Origin: Treponema sp.
GTDB taxonomy: Bacteria; Spirochaetota; Spirochaetia; Treponematales; Treponemataceae
Length of the DNA: 9,530 nucleotides
Direction: 5' to 3'
Assembly: GCA_004554075.1 (NCBI GenBank)
Contig: SFOB01000091.1
Location: 1-9,530 of the forward strand
Part shown: piece by piece, positions 1 to 7,625 of the stretch
Position numbering within the stretch: the stretch's first letter is position 1
Layout: each line of letters starts with the position of its first letter
Translations under genes and position numbers: made by a program
Notes under the pieces: model-generated
Databases searched by the model: none
The model's input: only the letters and a program-made list of their open reading frames with translations
What the model was told of the DNA's origin: nothing

Positions 1-2642
1 GCACCGTATGCCCCTCCCGTAGTACGGATTTTATCCCAGAGGGTGTGACTCGAAAGCCATGAAGCAAAAATATTTTCTGCAGAAGCTTCCTTTGTAAGAT
101 AGTCAGAAGCAGGTGTGATTGCAGCTGCATAACCGGTCTGACCAGAAACCTGAAGCAGCTGTATTTCATCAGAAGCAGCATCTCCATACTGCCAGATATA
201 TGGCTTGAGTTCTTCCATTGTATAAGAGTGGGCAGGAAGCAGCTTTGTAATTCCAGCCTTTTTTGCAAAACTCTCAATAAGAGGACGAAGTTTCTTAAGT
301 GAATCTTCATCTGCAGTTATATGGATAATCCCACCTGCTTTTAGACATTCGCTGTACATATAAGCAAAAGTTTTGAGCAGTTTTTTTGAATCATGTTTCT
401 TGTAATTTGCAACAGTATGAAGCTGGCTCACACCCCACATAATTTCGTTGAGTGCAAGATTCGGACTCCAGGCGGCACGAGCCCGCTTTTGAGCATATTC
501 CCGGCCATTGGAAATAAGACCATTTTTCTTTTCCGCTTTAAGTTCACCGATAAGAGTTTCAAGATGCTTATGGTCTTCAAAATCCATCTTTGTGATGATT
601 TCTGCAAGCATATCAAGAGCTTCTTCTGCCCTCTCGCTGAGTGCTTTACAAATCAGCCCTATCCAGTTACGGCCGCAGAAATTGTAAGCCTTGTACTTTT
701 CTGCCTCTGCCTGACACTGAGCAACAGCAGGAACAGAACCACAGAGAGTTCTTCCCCAGATATCTCCCATTACGCAGGAAGATTCTGCCGTACACTTATC
801 CCAGCCCTTACCATTCCAGCCAAGGTTAGTTATTACATCTGCAAGGAAAGGAAGGTGCTGCAAGTATTCCGGCTGCAGCTGATCAAATGGGAATAAAACA
901 TCTATATAAAATATTCCGTTTGTTTCTTCTTTGCTTACAAAAAGCGGAACATCAGAACCGTCTGCACCCTTTACAAACTCAAGGGAAGTTTTTGGAATGT
1001 CTATGCGGCGATCCAATTCGCTGATTTTTGTAGTAGGAATGCAGGCTGTCTCTTCAGCAGTCTCAATATGCTGCTGGTAAGCATGAAGCTCATCCAGATC
1101 TTTTTTAAGCTGTTCGCGATCCAGATTTTTTTCCAGTTTTGAAATCAGGATTGCTTCAGCTTCCTCGCGCTCCTTAAAATATTCAGAAGAAGGCTCTGAA
1201 ACAAAACGTACAGTTACAGCATCCGGATTCAGAAAATATTTTTTGATGAGTTTTTTTGTATAATCCGGGTCTTCACGTAAGGCTTTCTTTACTTTTTCAA
1301 ATGAAGTAATTGGATTCAGCTGATTTGAACAGGCATCTCCGTTGCACCAGCCCTTGAGAGCCTTTTCCATAATCTGAATTGAGAAAGGTCCCCAGTAGCG
1401 GTTTACCTCGCGCAGGGCAAAATCTATTCCCATTACGGCAGAATCTATATCTTCCTGAGAGACACCCTTTTCGTAGATTTCCTGCAGAGTTTTTTCTACT
1501 AAGCTGAAAACTTTTTCTTCATCACCTTTTTTAACACCCCAGAGACCTGCTGTATAAAACTCTTCTTTGAACTGGCCAAAGCTCTGGAACTGCACATCAT
1601 CACCAAGCTCAGAATCCTTAAGGGCACGGGCAAGAGGAGAAGAGTCATTACCGCATAGAGCTTCACTCAAAAAGTATTTTTCCATATCAGCTATACCCGA
1701 ATACCAGTTGAGGGTAACAAGGCTTCCTGTAGAACCAGTTTCAGGAGCGTATGTTTTTATTGAAGTTGATTCCTGTAAAAAGTTCAGCTTCTGAAGCTTG
1801 CGGATTTCTGCTTTTATAACAGGCTTCTTTGAAGCTGTATCAATATCAGAAATTGCACCACCCTGACGGCAGTCGTATTTTTTGATAAGGCGGCTGATAA
1901 AACGGTCGTCAATAAAATCAAGCTGCTGGTCAGTTGGAATATCGCCATACAAAAACAAAAGACAGTTATCCGGGCTGTAAAACTTCTGATGAAAATCAAG
2001 GAATTCCTGATAAGTAAGCTCAGGAATATGAAGCGGATCTCCACCCGAATCAAAAGCTGGATAAGAATCCGGGAACATGGCGCTTATGAGATCGCTGAAG
2101 GCAATAGGCTGAAAGGAAGAATAATTTCCCTTCATCTCATTATAAACTACACCCTGGATGCTCAGTTTTCCCTTTTCATCCATCTCAAGGCGGTGGCCTT
2201 CCTGTATAAAAGTGCTGTGGTCAAGCTTTGGAAAGAAGACAGCATCGCCGTAAACATCCATCATATTAAAGTAGTCTGCACGGACAACAGAGGCTCCCGG
2301 GTAAACGGTTTTATCCGGATAAGTAAGGGCATTTAAGAATGTATTAAGGCTTGTAGAAGCAAGTGTAATGAAAGGTTCTTTAAGCGGATATTTCTCACTG
2401 CCACAGAGAACCGAATGCTCCATGATATGCGCTACACCACGAGATGTTTTATCGAGGGTACGGAAAGCGTAGGCAAAGAGATTTTCCTTGTCATCTTTTA
2501 TTATGTGATAAACCTCAAGGCCTGTAATTTTATGGCGGAGGTAAACGCCCTTTGCCTTAAAGTCTGGCAGGTCGTCAATTGAAATAAGTACAAAGTCCTT
2601 GTAGGCCTTTCCAATATTTGATGAGTCTGTAAAATTGAACAT
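1..2642 (-). CDS. M16C family zinc metallopeptidase (PreP/Cym1-like), C-terminus cut by window edge
   Basis: An unbroken reading frame runs from ATG at 2642 to the left edge (880 full codons, no stop), so the last part, probably about 100 residues judging by family length, lies outside. The inverted zinc motif HIMEH is at residues 72-76 (H72 and H76 ligands, E75 catalytic base) inside the segment HSVLCGSEKYPLKEPF, which is typical of the M16C presequence-protease branch. The third zinc ligand is probably E169 in VVYNEMKG. Near the window edge, LWDKIRTTGGAYG (868-880) carries the Arg/Tyr pair (R873, Y879) that family members use to hold substrate. Family members are clam-shell peptidases that degrade unfolded peptides of tens of residues. 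No signal peptide or membrane segment is visible, so a cytoplasmic role is inferred. The start is supported by a GAGGA ribosome site six bases upstream. The family call is firm; the physiological substrate is unknown. Confidence 0.95.
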   Translation of the reverse strand, partial: MFNFTDSSNIGKAYKDFVLISIDDLPDFKAKGVYLRHKITGLEVYHIIKDDKENLFAYAFRTLDKTSRGVAHIMEHSVLCGSEKYPLKEPFITLASTSLNTFLNALTYPDKTVYPGASVVRADYFNMMDVYGDAVFFPKLDHSTFIQEGHRLEMDEKGKLSIQGVVYNEMKGNYSSFQPIAFSDLISAMFPDSYPAFDSGGDPLHIPELTYQEFLDFHQKFYSPDNCLLFLYGDIPTDQQLDFIDDRFISRLIKKYDCRQGGAISDIDTASKKPVIKAEIRKLQKLNFLQESTSIKTYAPETGSTGSLVTLNWYSGIADMEKYFLSEALCGNDSSPLARALKDSELGDDVQFQSFGQFKEEFYTAGLWGVKKGDEEKVFSLVEKTLQEIYEKGVSQEDIDSAVMGIDFALREVNRYWGPFSIQIMEKALKGWCNGDACSNQLNPITSFEKVKKALREDPDYTKKLIKKYFLNPDAVTVRFVSEPSSEYFKEREEAEAILISKLEKNLDREQLKKDLDELHAYQQHIETAEETACIPTTKISELDRRIDIPKTSLEFVKGADGSDVPLFVSKEETNGIFYIDVLFPFDQLQPEYLQHLPFLADVITNLGWNGKGWDKCTAESSCVMGDIWGRTLCGSVPAVAQCQAEAEKYKAYNFCGRNWIGLICKALSERAEEALDMLAEIITKMDFEDHKHLETLIGELKAEKKNGLISNGREYAQKRARAAWSPNLALNEIMWGVSQLHTVANYKKHDSKKLLKTFAYMYSECLKAGGIIHITADEDSLKKLRPLIESFAKKAGITKLLPAHSYTMEELKPYIWQYGDAASDEIQLLQVSGQTGYAAAITPASDYLTKEASAENIFASWLSSHTLWDKIRTTGGAYG

Positions 2643-2647
2643 GTAAA

Positions 2648-2652
2648 TCCTC
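2648..2652 (-). promoter_or_regulatory. Ribosome binding site of the M16C peptidase gene
   Basis: On the minus strand GAGGA lies six bases before the ATG at 2642. This fixes the start immediately after the hairpin-rich gap. No convincing promoter was seen between the hairpins and this site. Confidence 0.7.
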
Positions 2653-2671
2653 GTTGTTTCGAACGCAATGT

Positions 2672-2725
2672 CACCCTGAACTTGTTTCAGGGGCTCATTC
2701 ATAGATGCTGAAACAAGTTCAGCAT
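2672..2725. repeat. Pair of REP-like hairpin elements in inverted orientation
   Basis: The 15-base core CTGAACTTGTTTCAG (2676-2690) recurs as its exact reverse complement at 2708-2722. Each copy is also a hairpin: CCCTGAA/TTCAGGG (2674-2680 with 2686-2692, loop CTTGT) and ATGCTGAA/TTCAGCAT (2705-2712 with 2718-2725, loop ACAAG). The outer stem bases differ between the copies but stay paired within each copy. The two copies can also pair with each other into one long stem with a 17-base loop (2691-2707). The element sits between the fliG-type stop and the peptidase start. From memory, closely similar CTGAACTTGTTTCAG elements are scattered in many bacterial genomes; I cannot search for this. 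Possible roles are mRNA 3'-end protection or partial termination after fliG. There is no U-run, so a standard intrinsic terminator is unlikely. Confidence 0.85.
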
Positions 2726-2752
2726 GACGTCATTCGTAAAAGCATGACGTCA
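2721..2752. repeat. Direct repeat AGCATGACGTCA overlapping the fliG stop
   Basis: AGCATGACGTCA occurs at 2721-2732 and again at 2741-2752, 20 bases apart. The first copy is the flank of the second hairpin. The second copy lacks the hairpin core and looks like a truncated unit. Its end includes the TGA stop codon of the fliG-type gene (2750-2752 on the minus strand). Both copies contain the 8-base palindrome TGACGTCA. Confidence 0.8.
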
Positions 2753-3958
2753 AACGAAAACATCGTCGTTCCTGTCTTGTATAATTAAGTGTCCCTCTTC
2801 GAAGGCTCGGCGGAGCTTGCTGAAAAACTCCGACGTTATGCGCTCGCAGTCTGAGCGGCGCATTGGTTTTAATATATCTTCCTGAGCGCGAACCTCTGCA
2901 CGGCGGCCCGCAGAAATATTACTTAAGATTTTTTCGCGGAAGTCATCCGGCTTTGCTGCAATCAGGTAGGCAATGTCTATCTCTGTCATTTCACGAAGCT
3001 TTTCCTGAACAAAGCGGTCGTCCGACTTTACAACATCGTCCATTGTAAAAAGGCGACTTCGTAAATCCTGTCCCAGATCCGGGTCATCCTGACTAAGATA
3101 TGTAAGAATATCATTTTCAGATCCTACATCCATCTTCTTGAGAATTTGGGCAAGAGCGTTACGTCCATCAATATTTTCTGCCTTTTCAACAGTCTGATTC
3201 AAAGACTTTTCATGCATAGCCTGATCTACACGGCGCAGAACATCCGGGCTCACAGGTTCCATTTTGGCAAGACGCATTACAACTTCTTTCTTTTCGTCCG
3301 GTGTCATCAGGTTGATTATTTTTGCAGCCTTTTTCGGCTCCAGGTGAGAAAGAACCATACTCTGCACGCCAGGGTTTTCATCTTTTATAAGAAGATAGAT
3401 ACGCTCGTTGTCTGCATCGCGAAGGTAATTAAACGGAACCTTACCTTCAAGAGGCATGGCCTTTTTAAGAAGCTCGTCTGCACGTTTTTTACCGTATGCT
3501 TTTTCCAGCATTTCGCGGGCAGTTTCTACACCACCCTGCTCGCGGGCCTTGTTTAAGAGTCCGTTAAATTCTTCGAGAATTACTGCAGCCTCTTCCTTAC
3601 TTACAGTACGGATTGAAGCAATTTCAGGAATTATTTTTTCTATCTGAGTTTCTGAAAGATGAGGAAGAATCTTTGCAGCTTCGTCTTCACCAATGAGCAG
3701 AAGAAACTTTGCAACACGACGGTAAACGGAATCAGTACCATCGGGTGCAGTCTGCTCAACAGGAACCTTAAGAAGACCTCCGGTTTTCAAGAAAGAAACC
3801 GACTCATCAAGTTCCTGTGAATTAGAAGGATTATTCTGTATAAGATCTTTTGCTTTTATATTGTCAGCAGAAGCAGAGGTGCTGTCATTTTTATTTTCAT
3901 TATTATTTTGAGGTTTAGCAGCACCATAAGCTTTTGCAAGAAAATCTTTTTTGTTCAT
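2750..3958 (-). CDS. fliG: Flagellar motor switch protein FliG paralogue (FliG1-like)
   Basis: This 402-residue protein carries all three FliG domains. Residues 1-75 are a low-complexity, Asn/Asp/Ser-rich extension; usual FliG is about 340 residues. The N-terminal domain (about 78-170) has VYRRVAKFLLLIG and GGVETAREMLEKAYG. The middle domain (about 180-250) has VLSHLEPKKAAKI and MEPVSPDVL. The C-terminal torque domain (about 265-400) has LFTMDD, the charged SDDRFVQEKLRE stretch (312-323), REKILSNIS and an acidic DDVFV end. FliG sits in the cytoplasmic switch ring, joins FliF to FliM and takes torque from the stator. The middle-domain EHPQ motif, which contacts FliM, reads ENPG here (194-197). 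Spirochaetes are known to carry two FliG proteins, and the divergent one is FliG1. The extension, altered motif and position away from fliF/fliH suggest FliG1, by inference. No Shine-Dalgarno is visible, and the next Met is too far downstream to be an alternative start. Confidence 0.93.
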   Translation of the reverse strand: MNKKDFLAKAYGAAKPQNNNENKNDSTSASADNIKAKDLIQNNPSNSQELDESVSFLKTGGLLKVPVEQTAPDGTDSVYRRVAKFLLLIGEDEAAKILPHLSETQIEKIIPEIASIRTVSKEEAAVILEEFNGLLNKAREQGGVETAREMLEKAYGKKRADELLKKAMPLEGKVPFNYLRDADNERIYLLIKDENPGVQSMVLSHLEPKKAAKIINLMTPDEKKEVVMRLAKMEPVSPDVLRRVDQAMHEKSLNQTVEKAENIDGRNALAQILKKMDVGSENDILTYLSQDDPDLGQDLRSRLFTMDDVVKSDDRFVQEKLREMTEIDIAYLIAAKPDDFREKILSNISAGRRAEVRAQEDILKPMRRSDCERITSEFFSKLRRAFEEGHLIIQDRNDDVFV

Positions 3959-3964
3959 ACTATG

Positions 3965-3993
3965 ATTTTATCATGATGAAGTGATTTTCTCAA
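3965..3993 (-). promoter_or_regulatory. Candidate sigma-70-type promoter for the fliG-type gene
   Basis: On the minus strand, TTGAGA (3993-3988, 5 of 6 to the -35 consensus) is separated by exactly 17 bases from TAAAAT (3970-3965, 5 of 6 to the -10 consensus). It fills the 37-base gap after the exporter stop. Transcription would start at or next to the A of the fliG ATG (3958), giving a leaderless or nearly leaderless message. That fits the lack of a ribosome site. A short palindrome, ATGATTTTATCAT (3962-3974), overlaps the -10. In AT-rich DNA a chance match is possible. Confidence 0.45.
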
Positions 3994-3995
3994 CC

Positions 3996-5762
3996 TTAGG
4001 CAAAGACTCCCTTTACCATCTTTGCATAATGTCCGCCAAGAGCAATAAGCTCATTATGATTTCCACGCTCAACAATTTCTCCGTGGTCAACAAAGAAAAT
4101 TACATCTGCATTGCGGATTGTAGAAAGACGGTGAGCAATAATAAAGCTTGTTCTTCCCTTCAAAAGCTGGCCAAGCCCCTGTTGCAAAGCCTTTTCTGTA
4201 TGAGTATCTACAGAAGAAGTTGCCTCATCAAGAATAAGAATGCGCGGGTCACTAAGCAATACGCGGGCAAAACTGATAAGCTGCTTCTGTCCCTGGCTCA
4301 AACCGCCACCGTTGGCAGACAAAACCTTATTGTAACCCTCAGGGAAAGCGGAAATAAATTCATGAGCCTGAACAGCCTTGGCTGCAGCCATACATTCTTC
4401 GTCAGTTGCGTCGAGTCTTCCGTAGCGGATATTTTCCATAATGGTTCCACTGAAAAGGAAGGAATCCTGAAGCATTACACCAACCTGCTTACGTATAGAT
4501 TTAATCAAAAGCTCCTGAATATCAATTCCATCAATCAGGATTTTGCCCTTCTCTGCATTATAGAAGCGGCTCAAAAGATTTACGATAGTTGTCTTTCCAG
4601 CTCCTGTAGGTCCTACAATTGCAACTGTCATACCAGGAGTAATTGTAAAATCAACATCCTTGAGAATAGGATTTCCCGGCTCATAACTGAAGTCTACATG
4701 GTCAAACTGAACATGACCGCGGATTGGAGGAAGCTCACGGGCACCAGGTTTATCTGTAATATCATCATCTTCATCCAGCAGCTCAAAAATGCGTTCTATA
4801 TAGGCACCGGTAGTTACCATGGAATTGTAGAAGTTTCCAAGATTCTGGATAGGCTGCCAGAAACGCCAGATGTAGCCGGCAAAGGCAACCAGAGTACCGA
4901 TTGTTACAGTTTCTCCCAGCCAGTTGATACCGGCAAGGTAAACAAGGGTTACTCCCAAAGTTGAAAGAATATCTACAGAAGGCCAGATGATATTGTTGAT
5001 GTTTACCGCATGAATCCAAACCTTTTTACACTTGCGGCAAAGCTCGTCAAAGATTCCCTGATTTACTTCTTCACGGGCAAAACTCTGGGTAACCTTCATA
5101 CCGTTAAGGCTTTCAGAAAGATAGGCTGTAAGATTAGAGCGCTTATAGCTTTCCTGCTTCCAGGCTTCGTGCTGTTTTTTCTTCATTGAAAAAAGAATGA
5201 TAAAAAGAACAGGAAGAACTGCCATACAAACAAGGGTAAGCTTTACATCAATTGCAATCATAAAGCCAATGATTACAAGCAGAGTAAAGAGATCAGAAAT
5301 CAGCTGGATAATTCCGTTAGAAAGCAGATCTGAAAGCGAGTTTACATAGTTTACAACGCGAATAAGAATCTTTCCGTGAGGACGGCTGTCAAAATAAGAG
5401 AAAGGCAGCGACTGAAGCTTTGTAAAAACATCATGACGGATATTTACAATAATCTTCTGAGCTACACGAGTCATGATTTTCAGTTTCTCTGCCAGTAAAA
5501 CTCTTACAAGCAGTGTAGACAAAAACAAAGCCACAGAAATTATAACTAACAAACGATAGTTAGCATCTGGTATTGCCTTATCAATTGCCATACGGGTAAG
5601 GTATGGGCTGCAAAGGGAAATTGCAGATGACACCAGCATAATTATGCAGGAAAGCACCATCCATTTTGCATAGGGTTTAATCCACTTTGAAAGTCTTAGC
5701 AGGATATGAGGATTAAACTTCTGTTCTATTTCTTCATCTGTATCAAATTTATTTCTTGCCAT
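3996..5762 (-). CDS. ABC exporter half-transporter, catalytically competent subunit of a heterodimer
   Basis: This 588-residue protein is a membrane domain (about 20-315, with hydrophobic helices near 35-55, 70-90, 150-190 and 265-300) followed by an ATPase domain (about 350-585). ATPase motifs are Walker A GPTGAGKT (384-391), Q-loop Q432, signature LSQGQ (488-492), Walker B RILILD (507-512) with catalytic E513, and H-loop H544. The architecture is that of the type IV (multidrug/lipid/peptide) exporters. The ATG lies 2 bases after the stop of the upstream ABC gene. Its AGGTG ribosome site lies inside that gene's last codons, so the two are probably translationally coupled. The signature has Gln in place of the usual first Gly. 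Together with the partner's altered Walker B this marks a heterodimer of the BmrCD, LmrCD or TM287/288 kind, in which this subunit matches the BmrD/TM288 half. The substrate cannot be read from sequence. Confidence 0.93.
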   Translation of the reverse strand: MARNKFDTDEEIEQKFNPHILLRLSKWIKPYAKWMVLSCIIMLVSSAISLCSPYLTRMAIDKAIPDANYRLLVIISVALFLSTLLVRVLLAEKLKIMTRVAQKIIVNIRHDVFTKLQSLPFSYFDSRPHGKILIRVVNYVNSLSDLLSNGIIQLISDLFTLLVIIGFMIAIDVKLTLVCMAVLPVLFIILFSMKKKQHEAWKQESYKRSNLTAYLSESLNGMKVTQSFAREEVNQGIFDELCRKCKKVWIHAVNINNIIWPSVDILSTLGVTLVYLAGINWLGETVTIGTLVAFAGYIWRFWQPIQNLGNFYNSMVTTGAYIERIFELLDEDDDITDKPGARELPPIRGHVQFDHVDFSYEPGNPILKDVDFTITPGMTVAIVGPTGAGKTTIVNLLSRFYNAEKGKILIDGIDIQELLIKSIRKQVGVMLQDSFLFSGTIMENIRYGRLDATDEECMAAAKAVQAHEFISAFPEGYNKVLSANGGGLSQGQKQLISFARVLLSDPRILILDEATSSVDTHTEKALQQGLGQLLKGRTSFIIAHRLSTIRNADVIFFVDHGEIVERGNHNELIALGGHYAKMVKGVFA

Positions 5763-5764
5763 TT

Positions 5765-7507
5765 TTACACCTCGGCTCCTGTTTGTTCAGCCCAAACCTC
5801 TTTATAATAACCGTCACGCGAAATCAATTCCTCGTGGCTTCCCTTATCAACAATCTTTCCATCCTGAACAACAAGAATTACATCGCAGTTTTCAAAAGAC
5901 GAAACTCTATGGCTTATAATAAAGGCAGTATGTCCCTCGCTGCGGCTTTTTATAGACTGGCGGATTTTATATTCCGTATCATTATCAACAGCGGAAGTTG
6001 TATCATCCAGAATCATGATTTTAGGATCTGCAAGGAAAAGTCTTGAAAGAGCAATTCTCTGCTTCTGTCCACCGCTAAGACCTACACCGCGCTCACCAAC
6101 AATTGTGTCGTAACCGTCTGTAAGGTCTCCTATAAACTCCTTTACTCTGGCCAGTTCGGCAGCAGCCTCAACTTCTTCAAAGCCTGCATCAGGCTTGGCA
6201 AAGGCAATGTTTCCTTCAACTGTATCACTGAACAAAAAGGCTTCCTGCATTGTAATGCCTACATTGCGTCTGAGATCCTGCAGGTTATAGTCTTTTACAT
6301 TTTTGTCGTCAATCAAAATCTCGCCGGAATCTGCATCGTAGTAACGGCACATAAGATTCGCAATTGTAGACTTACCGCTTCCGGTAGGTCCAAGGATTCC
6401 AACAGTAGTTCCCGGTTCAATCACAAAACTCATATCTTTGATAACAGGAGTTTCTTTATAAGCAAAGTTTACATTACGGAACTCTACACGGCCAGAAACT
6501 TTCAGCGCTCCCTCAGAGTTCTCTACTCCTTCAGGATTTTTAATCTTACTGTCAACTTTCCAGAGTTCATAAAGTCTGTCTGCAGAAGCGGCAAAGTTCT
6601 GTGTATTATCAACCAGCATACCAAACATATTGATTGGCTGAATAAAGGCCCACATAAGACCGTTAAAGGTTACCAGCTGACCGATTGTCATTTCCTTCTG
6701 AATTACAAGATAACCGCCGAACAAAATCAAAATTACTGGCAGAACCTGACAGAGGGCATCAATCCATGGAAGGAACTTTACGCGCATGTCTGCATTGGCA
6801 ACAGAAACATCCTTGTAAGCAACGTTTTCTTTTTCAAAACGTTCTGTTTCATATCCTTCGCGAACAAAGGCTTTTACAACACGGTTACCTTCTATGTTTT
6901 CGCCAACGCGTGTATTTAATACTGCAAACTGGTCGCGGACCTTCATATGTGCCGGGCGGATATGAATCTTAAACTTACGAACAAGCAGAAGAACCGGAGG
7001 TGCAATTACCATAAAGGCAAGAGTAAGCTTCCAGTTAATTGAAGCCAGAGTTAGGATTGAAAAAATATAGATAAGTGAGTTTTCGAGAATCTGATATAAA
7101 ACCCAGGCAACAAAGTGGCGAACCTTATCCAGATCAGAAGTAAGAAGAGTCATAACATTGCCGCTTGGAGCATTATCATACCATGAAAAATCCAGCTTCT
7201 GAATATGAGCATAAAGATCTTCGCGCATCTTCAATATTACATTTTGAGAACAGTGCTCAAAAATTACCTGATAGCTGTAGCGGAAAATTGACTTTCCTAC
7301 AACAACACAGAGCATAATTGCAATTAATTTGAATAAAAGCTCGTGCTGGCCCCCCTTAATTACCTTATCAACAATATTTCCGGTAACAAGAGGATTTACC
7401 ATATTCATTGCTGCAACAAGAACACTAAGGCAAAGGCCTGCCGCCATACCAAAACGGTACTTACGTACATAAGACCATACCCAGGAAAAAGCGCTTTTCT
7501 CTTTCAT
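5765..7507 (-). CDS. ABC exporter half-transporter, degenerate-site subunit of a heterodimer
   Basis: This 580-residue protein has an exporter membrane domain (about 10-310, hydrophobic segments near 18-40, 57-75, 135-175 and 250-295) and an ATPase domain (about 338-575). Motifs are Walker A GPTGSGKS (373-380), Q-loop Q421, canonical signature LSGGQ (477-481), Walker B IMILD (497-501) and H-loop H533. Walker B is followed by Asp (D502) where the catalytic Glu normally sits. That substitution is the known mark of the poorly hydrolysing half (BmrC/TM287-like) in heterodimeric exporters. Its intact signature would complete the active site formed by the partner's Walker motifs. The start at 7507 has a GGGG ribosome site six bases upstream, itself just after a 7-bp inverted repeat. 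The gene is first in the leftward cluster and divergent from an AraC-type regulator. Export of drugs, lipids or peptides is possible; the substrate is unknown. Confidence 0.93.
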   Translation of the reverse strand: MKEKSAFSWVWSYVRKYRFGMAAGLCLSVLVAAMNMVNPLVTGNIVDKVIKGGQHELLFKLIAIMLCVVVGKSIFRYSYQVIFEHCSQNVILKMREDLYAHIQKLDFSWYDNAPSGNVMTLLTSDLDKVRHFVAWVLYQILENSLIYIFSILTLASINWKLTLAFMVIAPPVLLLVRKFKIHIRPAHMKVRDQFAVLNTRVGENIEGNRVVKAFVREGYETERFEKENVAYKDVSVANADMRVKFLPWIDALCQVLPVILILFGGYLVIQKEMTIGQLVTFNGLMWAFIQPINMFGMLVDNTQNFAASADRLYELWKVDSKIKNPEGVENSEGALKVSGRVEFRNVNFAYKETPVIKDMSFVIEPGTTVGILGPTGSGKSTIANLMCRYYDADSGEILIDDKNVKDYNLQDLRRNVGITMQEAFLFSDTVEGNIAFAKPDAGFEEVEAAAELARVKEFIGDLTDGYDTIVGERGVGLSGGQKQRIALSRLFLADPKIMILDDTTSAVDNDTEYKIRQSIKSRSEGHTAFIISHRVSSFENCDVILVVQDGKIVDKGSHEELISRDGYYKEVWAEQTGAEV

Positions 7508-7517
7508 ATTAATCCCC

Positions 7518-7539
7518 GAAATGTCAAATAGAACATTTC
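7518..7539. repeat. 7-bp inverted repeat in the exporter leader
   Basis: GAAATGT (7518-7524) and ACATTTC (7533-7539) are perfect inverted arms around an 8-base spacer. On the minus strand the repeat ends directly before the GGGG ribosome site (7517-7514) of the first exporter gene. It could be an operator or a weak leader hairpin. Seven T residues follow on the plus strand, which resembles a terminator, but no plus-strand gene lies upstream to be terminated. Confidence 0.5.
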
Positions 7540-7620
7540 TTTTTTTCTGAATTTTACTCTAGCATTACTATCAATTCCGTGGTATAAAAAAAGATGTAGA
7601 TTATTGTACGTTTCTCTATT

Positions 7621-7625
7621 AAGGA
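7621..7625 (+). promoter_or_regulatory. Ribosome binding site of the AraC-type gene
   Basis: AAGGA lies six bases before the ATG at 7632. It supports this start, which also gives a complete N-terminal cupin domain. Confidence 0.75.

Noticed and set aside
393..896. A 167-codon open frame on the plus strand within the peptidase gene
   Set aside because: It is antisense to well-conserved M16C coding sequence, and its translation looks like no known protein.
2672..2752. Possible CRISPR or attachment site
   Set aside because: There are only two inverted copies and a fragment, with no regular spacers, no cas genes and no integrase nearby.
3981..4964. A 327-codon open frame on the plus strand, antisense to the second ABC gene
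   Set aside because: It lies entirely opposite a clear ABC exporter gene covering its ATPase domain. Its translation is rich in Ser, Asn and Cys with no family resemblance, and no ribosome site was seen. It is best explained as a shadow.
7522..7527. Perfect TTGACA -35 box on the minus strand upstream of the first exporter gene
   Set aside because: A -10 at normal spacing would fall inside the coding start, where no TATAAT-like sequence is present.
7518..7546. Plus-strand hairpin plus T7 run resembling an intrinsic terminator
   Set aside because: The stem is only 7 bp and AT-rich, and there is no plus-strand gene upstream for it to terminate. An operator or leader role is at least as likely.
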